Shown here: positions 1 to 5,625 of the stretch, piece after piece
How the letters are laid out: each line of letters starts with the position of its first letter
Position numbering within the stretch: the first letter of the stretch is position 1
From: Gammaproteobacteria bacterium
GTDB taxonomy: Bacteria > Pseudomonadota > Gammaproteobacteria > Pseudomonadales > Pseudohongiellaceae
Direction: 5' to 3'
NCBI GenBank assembly: GCA_003556835.1
Contig: PWQG01000367.1
Location: forward strand, 1 to 5,625
DNA: 5,625 nucleotides
Made by a program: the position numbers and the translations under genes
Notes under the pieces: model-generated
What the model was told of the DNA's origin: nothing
Seen by the model: only the letters and a program-made list of their open reading frames with translations
The model's database searches: none

Positions 1-777
1 GGTGGCACCTCACCGTATGGGGCGCATGGATACAATCCTGAAGGCATCCGCATCGGACAGGACGAGGGCCGGCATGGCCGGGCCGTCAAGGTCTGGGACC
101 AGCGACGCTTCCGCGACCTGGATGACAGCATCGAGATCGGTACCCGCAACATCAAGATGGCGCTGCGCCGCCTGCGCAAATTCGCCCGCAGCGGTGCCCA
201 GGAAGAGCTGGATATAGACGACACCATCTCCTCCACGGCGCGCAGAGGTGGATTGTTGGACATCAAGATGGTGCCGGAGCGGCACAATGCGGTGAAAGTG
301 TTGCTGTTCTTCGACGTCGGGGGATCGATGGACCCCTATGTCAGGGTCTGTGAAGAACTGTTCTCCGCGGCGCGTACCGAGTTCAAGCACATGGAGTACT
401 TCTACTTTCACAATTTTGTCTATGAGGCAGTGTGGAAGAAAAGTCGGCGCCGGATGGCAGAGACCACTCCTCTGTTCGATATCCTTCACAAGTACGGGCG
501 CGACTACAAGATCATCTTTGTCGGTGACGCCAGCATGGCACCCTACGAAATCACCCATCCCGGTGGTAGTATCGAGCACTACAACGAGGAGGCCGGAGCC
601 ATCTGGATGCAGAGGATCTGTGATACATTTGATCATCTGGTCTGGCTCAATCCGATCCCGAAGCAACACTGGGAACACACGTATTCGACCCGCATTGTGC
701 GGGAACTGATTGACGACCGCATGTACCCGTTGACCGTCAAGGGCCTGGAAGAGGCCATGATGTTTCTGACCAAATAA
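1..777 (+). CDS. VWA domain protein of the CoxE-like/COG3825 type (5' end outside window)
   Basis: The frame is open from base 1 to the TAA at 775-777, giving 258 visible residues; the start lies upstream, and the ATG at 157 is an internal methionine because conserved-looking sequence precedes it. Visible residues 1-95 form a linker rich in Gly, Arg and Asp that includes GYNPEG and a basic helical part. A VWA fold follows: a hydrophobic strand leading into the metal-site loop DVGGSMD (105-111), a TT pair at 155-156 that may supply the MIDAS threonine, and the strand and loop IFVGDAS (ending at 178). The C-terminus has WLNP (215-218) and RMYPLT (240-245). From memory, relatives are about 390 residues long, so roughly 130 are missing on the left. 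The family is uncharacterised and is often encoded beside a MoxR AAA+ ATPase, which suggests a role in metal-dependent protein assembly or chaperoning; that is inference. No signal peptide or membrane segment is visible, so it is probably cytoplasmic. The family call is fairly sure, the function unknown. Confidence 0.85.
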   Translation, partial: GGTSPYGAHGYNPEGIRIGQDEGRHGRAVKVWDQRRFRDLDDSIEIGTRNIKMALRRLRKFARSGAQEELDIDDTISSTARRGGLLDIKMVPERHNAVKVLLFFDVGGSMDPYVRVCEELFSAARTEFKHMEYFYFHNFVYEAVWKKSRRRMAETTPLFDILHKYGRDYKIIFVGDASMAPYEITHPGGSIEHYNEEAGAIWMQRICDTFDHLVWLNPIPKQHWEHTYSTRIVRELIDDRMYPLTVKGLEEAMMFLTK

Positions 778-781
778 AGGA

Positions 782-797
782 GCCGCCCGCGGGCGGC
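782..797. repeat. Perfect 16-base GC-rich palindrome between the VWA gene and fadD
   Basis: GCCGCCCGCGGGCGGC reads identically on both strands. In RNA it could fold as a 6-bp GCCGCC/GGCGGC stem with a CGCG loop. It begins 5 bases after the VWA stop codon and ends 12 bases before the fadD ribosome binding site. No run of T follows on the + strand (the next bases are AACCAACAAG), so it is not a standard intrinsic terminator. It could be a 3'-end protecting or processing hairpin, a weak attenuator that lowers fadD expression relative to the VWA gene, or a protein-binding site. The symmetry is certain, the role is not. Confidence 0.6.
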
Positions 798-808
798 AAC
801 CAACAAGC

Positions 809-814
809 AGAGGA
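809..814 (+). promoter_or_regulatory. Ribosome binding site of fadD
   Basis: AGAGGA lies 5 bases upstream of the ATG at 820. It is a good purine-rich Shine-Dalgarno match with acceptable spacing and supports that ATG as the start. It lies outside the palindrome at 782-797, so a hairpin there would not directly cover it. Confidence 0.7.
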
Positions 815-819
815 CTATC

Positions 820-2481
820 ATGTATTCAGCACCGCCACTGGAACGCACGCAGGACCTGGACCCGGAACAGTTCGCCAATCTGCCGGAGTTGTTTGAGCAT
901 GTCTTCGAACGCTGGGCTGACAGATCGGCTTTCACTTGTCTGGGTCACACCATCACCTATCGCGAGCTCGATGAAGCCAGTGCGCATCTGGCGGCCTGGC
1001 TGCGGGAGCATTCGGGACTCAAGCCGGGTGACCGTATCGCCATCCAGCTACCCAATCTCTTGCAATTTCCGGTGGCCGTGGTGGCCGCGGCGCGTGCGGG
1101 CCTGATCATCGTCAACACCAACCCGCTCTATACCGCCCGGGAGATGAAACACCAGTTCAAGGACTCCGGCGCAAAAGCTGTGGTCATCCTGGCCAATTTC
1201 GGTGAAAAGCTGCAATCCATCCTGCCTGAAACGGATATCGAGACCGTCATTGTCACCGAACCTGGTGACATGCTACCGGGTCTGAAGGGCAAGTTGACCA
1301 ATTTTGTCATCAAATACGTGAAGAAAATGGTGCCCTCCTACTCACTGCCCGACGCGGTGAGCTGGAAAAAGGTCTTTGCCACAAAAACTTCGGTGAATGG
1401 TCGGGAAGCGGTTGACTCGGGCACCGATGTGGCCATCATTCTGTATACCGGTGGCACCACCGGATTGGCCAAGGGGGCGATGCTCACACACAGCAATCTG
1501 CTCTGGAACATGATGCAGTTACGATCGGCCAGCAAGGGACTGATCAACGATGGGGAAGACACCATCGTGGCACCTTTGCCGTTGTATCATACCTATGCTT
1601 TCATGCTGCATGTTCTGTCGCAGGCCTATGCCGGTAACCACAACATCCTGATTCCCAACCCCCGGGATATCGACGGCCTGATCAAGACCCTCAAGGGCAT
1701 ACAGATCAACGGTATTGTCGGCATCAACACCCTGTACCTGGCAATGTGCCGCCACAAGGATATCAATCAGCTGGATTTCAGTGACATGCGCTTTTCCGGC
1801 GCGGGTGGCATGGCCATGAGTGTGAGTGTGGCCAAGGAGTGGGAGTCGATCACCGGCAGTCCGGTGTCCGAGGGCTATGGTCTGACAGAATGCTCCCCGG
1901 TTGTCAGTGTCAATCCACATGAAAAAATCAAACTTGGCACTGTCGGCCAGCCGGTTCCTGAAACCAGCATCAAGCTGATGGATGAGGAAGGCAATGAGGT
2001 CTCCGAGGGGCGTGGCGAGCTTTGGGTCAAGGGGCCGCAGGTCATGAAGGGGTACTGGCAGAACGAGCAGGCCACGGCCGAATCGATCGAGGATGGCTGG
2101 TTCAAGACCGGTGACTACGCCACGATTGATGAGGAAGGTTATATCAAAATCGTCGATCGTAAAAAAGACATGATTATCGTATCCGGTTTCAATGTCTTCC
2201 CCAGTGAAGTCGAGGAAGTGGTCAACTCCCATCCTGGCGTATCAGAAAGTGCTGTCATCGGAATTCCCGAAGAGAAGACTGGTGAGATGATCAAGCTCTT
2301 CGTTGTCCGGCGTGACGATGTGCTGAGTAAGAATGACATCAAATCCCACTGTCGCGAGAACCTGACCAACTACAAGATGCCGAGAATCATCGAGTTTGTT
2401 GATGATCTTCCCAAGTCCAATGTCGGCAAAATCCTGCGGCGTGAGCTGCGGGAGCAGGAACTGGAAAAAAACGGTAATTGA
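820..2481 (+). CDS. fadD: Long-chain fatty acid--CoA ligase (FadD-type acyl-CoA synthetase)
   Basis: A complete 553-residue protein of the ANL adenylate-forming superfamily. It activates long-chain fatty acids with ATP to an acyl-AMP, then transfers the acyl group to CoA, feeding beta-oxidation or lipid synthesis; E. coli FadD acts at the inner face of the cytoplasmic membrane and drives vectorial uptake. Seen here: the ATP/AMP loop YTGGTTGLAKG (209-219), the adenine-site motif GYGLTE (352-357), the FACS signature region from GWFKTGD (426-432) through VDRKKDMIIVSGFN (445-458), and the C-terminal PKSNVGK with the expected adenylation lysine at 537. Motifs and length (E. coli about 561) are intact. 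There is no signal peptide or clear membrane span. The start is ATG at 820 with AGAGGA upstream; the TGA at 2479-2481 overlaps the hrpA start. No FadR-like or PsrA-like operator is recognisable upstream. Many bacteria carry several fadD paralogues, so chain-length preference is unknown. The closest match I recall is E. coli FadD rather than medium-chain or acetyl-CoA synthetases. Confidence 0.95.
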   Translation: MYSAPPLERTQDLDPEQFANLPELFEHVFERWADRSAFTCLGHTITYRELDEASAHLAAWLREHSGLKPGDRIAIQLPNLLQFPVAVVAAARAGLIIVNTNPLYTAREMKHQFKDSGAKAVVILANFGEKLQSILPETDIETVIVTEPGDMLPGLKGKLTNFVIKYVKKMVPSYSLPDAVSWKKVFATKTSVNGREAVDSGTDVAIILYTGGTTGLAKGAMLTHSNLLWNMMQLRSASKGLINDGEDTIVAPLPLYHTYAFMLHVLSQAYAGNHNILIPNPRDIDGLIKTLKGIQINGIVGINTLYLAMCRHKDINQLDFSDMRFSGAGGMAMSVSVAKEWESITGSPVSEGYGLTECSPVVSVNPHEKIKLGTVGQPVPETSIKLMDEEGNEVSEGRGELWVKGPQVMKGYWQNEQATAESIEDGWFKTGDYATIDEEGYIKIVDRKKDMIIVSGFNVFPSEVEEVVNSHPGVSESAVIGIPEEKTGEMIKLFVVRRDDVLSKNDIKSHCRENLTNYKMPRIIEFVDDLPKSNVGKILRRELREQELEKNGN

Positions 2482-2483
2482 TG
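2475..2483 (+). promoter_or_regulatory. Overlapping fadD stop / hrpA start (TGATG), with an in-frame stop fixing the hrpA N-terminus
   Basis: The fadD stop TGA (2479-2481) shares its last base with the hrpA ATG (2481-2483). In the hrpA frame a TAA sits at 2475-2477, leaving only TTG (2478) or ATG (2481) as the most upstream start. The nearest purine-rich tract, AGGAA at 2456-2460, ends 20 bases before the ATG, too far for a good Shine-Dalgarno site. Together this points to translation of hrpA by terminating and reinitiating fadD ribosomes. Confidence 0.7.
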
Positions 2484-5400
2484 GGAAGCACGCAGGAGCA
2501 TCAGGCCGAGGCGCGGCGGGCGGCATTGCCCGTGGTACGGTATCCCGAAGATCTGCCGGTATCGATCCGCCGCGACGAGATTGCTGAAGCCCTGCGCAAG
2601 CACCAGGTCATTGTTGTGGCCGGTGAGACCGGCTCGGGAAAGACCACCCAGATTCCCAAAATCTGTCTGGAGTGCGGCTTTGGTGTGAACGGCTTGATCG
2701 GCCATACCCAGCCGCGGCGCCTGGCCGCCCGTTCGGTGGCCGCACGTATTGCCGAGGAACTGAATGAGCCGTTGGGTCAGGGGGTGGGTTTCCAGGTCCG
2801 TTTCAGTGACCAGAGCAGCGAGAAAAGCTGGATCAAGCTGATGACCGACGGCATCCTGCTCAATGAGATCCAGCAGGACCGGATGCTGCGCAAATACGAG
2901 GTGCTGATCATCGACGAGGCGCATGAACGCAGCCTCAATATCGATTTCCTGCTGGGCTACCTCAAACGTCTCACCCGCAAGCGGCCTGACCTGAAAGTCA
3001 TCATTACCTCGGCCACGATTGATGTCGAGAAATTCTCCGCACACTTCGATCAGGCGCCGATCATCTCCGTCACCGGACGCAGTTTCCCGGTCGACATTCT
3101 CTATCAGGATCCAGATGAGCTGCCAGAAGCGGTTCGCGAAGAGGACAACATCACGGGACCGGTGTTGCATGCCCTGCGCGAGATTGAATCCATGGATCGC
3201 AAGCGCGGCAGGCCCGGCGACGTGCTGGTCTTCCTCAGTGGTGAGCGCGAAATCCGTGATGTGGCCCAGGCCCTGCGTCGCAGACCGATGGCCAATACCG
3301 AAGTACTGCCCTTGTATGCCCGCCTGAGCCAGAAGGAGCAGAAGCGGATTTTCGAGTCGCACAGGGGGCGTCGGGTGGTGCTGTCGACCAATGTGGCGGA
3401 AACCTCGCTCACGGTGCCGGGTATTGTCTATGTGATCGATACCGGGCTGGCCCGCATCAGCCGTTACAGTGTCAGCAGCAAAGTGCAACGACTGCCTATC
3501 GAACCGGTATCGCAGGCCAGTGCCAATCAACGTGCCGGTCGTTGTGGTCGAGTGGCGCCCGGGGTCTGCATCCGACTCTATAGCGAAGAGGACTTCCTAC
3601 AGCGTCCTGAATTCACTGATCCGGAAATTCAGCGTACGAACCTGAGTGCGGTAATCCTGCAGATGTTGCAACTGCGCCTGGGAGAGATCGAGGATTTTCC
3701 TTTTGTCGAGCCGCCGGATCGTCGTTCGATCAATGATGGTTTCCGGCTGCTGGCCGAACTCGGTGCCATCAACGCACAGCGGCGCATCACCCGTGTTGGC
3801 CGACAGATGGCGCGCTTGCCGGCCGATCCGCGCCTGGCGCGTATGCTGATCGAAGCGGGAGAGCGCAATTGCCTGTACGAATTGCTGATCATCGTCAGCG
3901 CATTGGGTGTGCAGGAACCGCGTGAAAGCCCGGCCGAAAAACGCGACGCCGCCCGTCAACGCCATCAGCAGTTTGCACATGAAAAGTCCGATTTCCTCTC
4001 CTACGTGAATCTGTGGCAGACCTATGAGGAACAACGTCAGGCCTTGAGCCAGAATCAGCTGCGCAAGTACTGCAAGGAAAACTTCCTAAACTTCATGCGT
4101 ATGCGTGAATGGCGCGAGACCCATCGACAGCTCATGCTCGCCTGCCAGAAACTGGACATCCGTAAGGGGCAGGCTGGCGATGACTATGAGGCGGTGCACC
4201 GCAGCATCATCCGTGGCTCTCTCAATCAGATCGGCCAGAAAACCCCGGAGAAGCATTATCTGGGCAGTCGCGGCCGACAGTTCCTGTTGTTTCCCACCTC
4301 GGTGCTGGCCAGGAAGAAACCACGCTGGATCGTGGCCGCTGAACTGATCGAGACCAGCCGCCTGTTTGCCACCCTTGCCGCGAGCATCGAACCGGATTGG
4401 GTGGTGGATGCGGCGGGGGATCTGCTCAAGCGTGAATACTTCGAACCCCATTGGGAGAAGAAACAGGGTCAGGTGGTTGCCTATGAAAAAATCAGTCTGT
4501 TCGGCCTGGTGCTGATCGAAAAACGGGCGGTCAATTACGGGCCCATCGATCCGGTGGTCAGCCGGCAGATCTTCATACAGGAAGCCCTGGTCCCGCTGCA
4601 GCTCAATACCCGGCAGGGATTTCTCAAGGCCAACCAGGAACTGATCACGGACATACGCCGGGATGAGGAAAAGCTGCGGCGCCCGGATATCATGATCAGT
4701 GACGAGGAAGTGGCGGCGTTCTACGAGGAGCGCATTCCCGCCCAGGTGTTTGACGCGCAGAGTTTTGAGGCCTGGTCGCGTCAGGTGCGCACGGAAAAGA
4801 ACCGTACCCTGTACCTGACACGCGAGGACCTGTTGCAGCGTGAGCCGGATGGCAATCGGCATTACGAGTTTCCTGATCAGGCCACCATCCAGCACAACCG
4901 GCTGCAGATCCGTTATCGTTTCGAGCCCGGTAATGAAGAGGATGGTGCGAGTATTGATGTGCCGCTTCCCCTGCTGGGCAGCCTCGCCGTCAAGGATATC
5001 GAATGGTCGGTTCCCGGCACTGTGGTCGAACGCTGTATTGCCCTGGTGAAGGGCTTGCCAAAATCACAGCGCAAGCAGTTCATTCCCGTACCGGAATTTG
5101 TTGAACAGGCCCTGGCCGACGCGGAACCGGGTCGGCAGGAGCTGCGCGAGCTGTTGCGCGAGCAGGCGCGGCACATCAAGGGTGTGGACGTGGCGGCACA
5201 GCACTGGGAGCAGGCCACGCTGCCACCACATCTGCGGATCAAGATCCGAGTGCTGGATGAAGACGGGAAACTGCTGGGCAAGGGTGAAGACCTGGCGCAG
5301 TTGCAGCAACGCTTCGCCGGCTCCGGGCGACGTCAACGTGAAGAGCTGGCGGAACCGCAGTCGCATCCCCTGCATTGCAGCGGAGCGCGGGACTGGGACG

Positions 5401-5625
5401 AAACACTGCCTGCAAAACTGCCGCCTGAGGTACGGATCGAAGAACAGATCACCCTGATCCGCTATCCTGCGCTGATTGATGAAGGGGACTCGGTCGGAGT
5501 GCAGCTGCTCGATAGTGCGGAGGAAGCCGACGAGGCGCATCGTCGTGGCCTGGCCCGTTTGCTGATGTTGCGCACGACGCAGCAGCGTCAACAGATCCGC
5601 AAGGACCTGCAGTCGCTGCGCAAAA
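2481..5625 (+). CDS. hrpA: ATP-dependent RNA helicase HrpA, DEAH/RHA family (3' end outside window)
   Basis: The frame is open for 1048 codons from ATG 2481 to the right edge, with no internal stop or frameshift when translated by eye. Order of domains: RecA1 with Walker A GETGSGKTT (48-56), TQPRR (76-80), DEAH (145-148) and SAT (177-179); RecA2 with FLSGERE, TNVAETSLT (303-311) and QRAGRCGR (350-357); winged helix and HA2 ratchet (about 375-520, including DPRLARML 449-456); an OB-like segment (about 590-640); then the HrpA-specific C-terminal region (DUF3418) from about 690. The E. coli protein is about 1300 residues, so some 230-250 are missing on the right. HrpA unwinds RNA using NTP; in E. 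coli it has been linked to fimbrial mRNA processing and to rescue of stalled or collided ribosomes. It is cytoplasmic. The DUF3418 part separates it from HrpB. The N-terminus is about 50 residues shorter than E. coli HrpA as I remember it. Expression is probably coupled to fadD. Confidence 0.95.
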   Translation, partial: MGSTQEHQAEARRAALPVVRYPEDLPVSIRRDEIAEALRKHQVIVVAGETGSGKTTQIPKICLECGFGVNGLIGHTQPRRLAARSVAARIAEELNEPLGQGVGFQVRFSDQSSEKSWIKLMTDGILLNEIQQDRMLRKYEVLIIDEAHERSLNIDFLLGYLKRLTRKRPDLKVIITSATIDVEKFSAHFDQAPIISVTGRSFPVDILYQDPDELPEAVREEDNITGPVLHALREIESMDRKRGRPGDVLVFLSGEREIRDVAQALRRRPMANTEVLPLYARLSQKEQKRIFESHRGRRVVLSTNVAETSLTVPGIVYVIDTGLARISRYSVSSKVQRLPIEPVSQASANQRAGRCGRVAPGVCIRLYSEEDFLQRPEFTDPEIQRTNLSAVILQMLQLRLGEIEDFPFVEPPDRRSINDGFRLLAELGAINAQRRITRVGRQMARLPADPRLARMLIEAGERNCLYELLIIVSALGVQEPRESPAEKRDAARQRHQQFAHEKSDFLSYVNLWQTYEEQRQALSQNQLRKYCKENFLNFMRMREWRETHRQLMLACQKLDIRKGQAGDDYEAVHRSIIRGSLNQIGQKTPEKHYLGSRGRQFLLFPTSVLARKKPRWIVAAELIETSRLFATLAASIEPDWVVDAAGDLLKREYFEPHWEKKQGQVVAYEKISLFGLVLIEKRAVNYGPIDPVVSRQIFIQEALVPLQLNTRQGFLKANQELITDIRRDEEKLRRPDIMISDEEVAAFYEERIPAQVFDAQSFEAWSRQVRTEKNRTLYLTREDLLQREPDGNRHYEFPDQATIQHNRLQIRYRFEPGNEEDGASIDVPLPLLGSLAVKDIEWSVPGTVVERCIALVKGLPKSQRKQFIPVPEFVEQALADAEPGRQELRELLREQARHIKGVDVAAQHWEQATLPPHLRIKIRVLDEDGKLLGKGEDLAQLQQRFAGSGRRQREELAEPQSHPLHCSGARDWDETLPAKLPPEVRIEEQITLIRYPALIDEGDSVGVQLLDSAEEADEAHRRGLARLLMLRTTQQRQQIRKDLQSLRK

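Noticed and set aside
10..678. A 222-codon minus-strand open frame opposite the VWA gene
   Set aside because: It is in codon register with the VWA frame, and the + strand has the recognisable VWA motifs.
730..761. A possible promoter for fadD, with TTGACC at 730-735
   Set aside because: No acceptable -10 box lies 16-18 bases downstream; the nearest AT-rich hexamer (CATGAT, 756-761) is 20 bases away and a poor match. The element also lies in coding sequence of the VWA gene.
782..797. The palindrome as a rho-independent terminator for the VWA gene
   Set aside because: The bases after the stem are AACCAACAAG, with no T tract on the + strand, and there is no minus-strand gene that would end here.
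1519..2232. A 237-codon minus-strand open frame inside fadD
   Set aside because: It is in register with fadD codons and lies over the most conserved catalytic region of the ligase; the translation is unlike any family I know.
2370..3530. A 386-codon open frame on the minus strand opposite the end of fadD and the start of hrpA
   Set aside because: It is in exact codon register with hrpA, so each of its codons is the reverse complement of a sense codon, and it stays open only because TTA, CTA and TCA are nearly absent from hrpA. The sense strand carries all the conserved helicase motifs.
4086..4895. A 269-codon minus-strand open frame inside hrpA, with similar ones at 3597-4034 and 5064-5591
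   Set aside because: All are in codon register with hrpA and end exactly at its rare CTA codons (3597-3599, 4086-4088) or a TCA codon (5064-5066). They are by-products of codon bias and the translations show no recognisable domain.
1..5625. A new defence, mobile or otherwise undescribed multi-gene system
   Set aside because: Two of the three genes are well-known housekeeping families with intact motifs, base composition appears uniform, and no repeats, integrase, transposase or toxin-like genes are seen. VWA proteins occur in some defence modules, but nothing here links this one to such a role.

Overview
The window holds three tightly packed genes, all on the + strand, with almost no non-coding DNA: the 3' part of a von Willebrand factor A (VWA) domain protein gene (1-777), a complete long-chain fatty acyl-CoA ligase gene of the fadD type (820-2481), and the 5' three quarters or so of an hrpA-type DEAH-box RNA helicase gene (2481 to the right edge). 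Both the left and right genes are cut by the window. There are no RNA genes, mobile elements, CRISPR arrays, insertion sequences or long repeats that I can see.

The organism looks like a moderately GC-rich gammaproteobacterium. FadD and HrpA both match the Escherichia coli proteins I remember closely, motif by motif, and fadD genes lie close to an hrpA gene in pseudomonads as I recall (not checked here). Codon use is GC-biased throughout: TTA, CTA and TCA are very rare, and there is no sign of a compositional break that would suggest horizontal transfer. I cannot name a genus; a free-living gammaproteobacterium outside the enterics is the most I would say.

Layout: the VWA gene stops at 777. 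A 42-base spacer follows, holding a perfect 16-base GC-rich palindrome and then the fadD ribosome binding site. fadD ends in a TGATG junction that overlaps the hrpA start by one base, so the two are probably co-transcribed and translationally coupled. All three genes could form one transcription unit, although the palindrome in the first spacer might weaken or process the transcript between the VWA gene and fadD.

Functionally the genes do not form an obvious pathway. FadD activates fatty acids for beta-oxidation or lipid synthesis, HrpA remodels RNA or ribosome complexes, and the VWA protein is an uncharacterised family member thought to work with a MoxR-type AAA+ ATPase that would lie outside the window. 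I looked for an undescribed system and did not find convincing evidence of one. The most notable points are the short N-terminus of HrpA, the coupled fadD-hrpA junction, and the unusual metal-site motif of the VWA protein.
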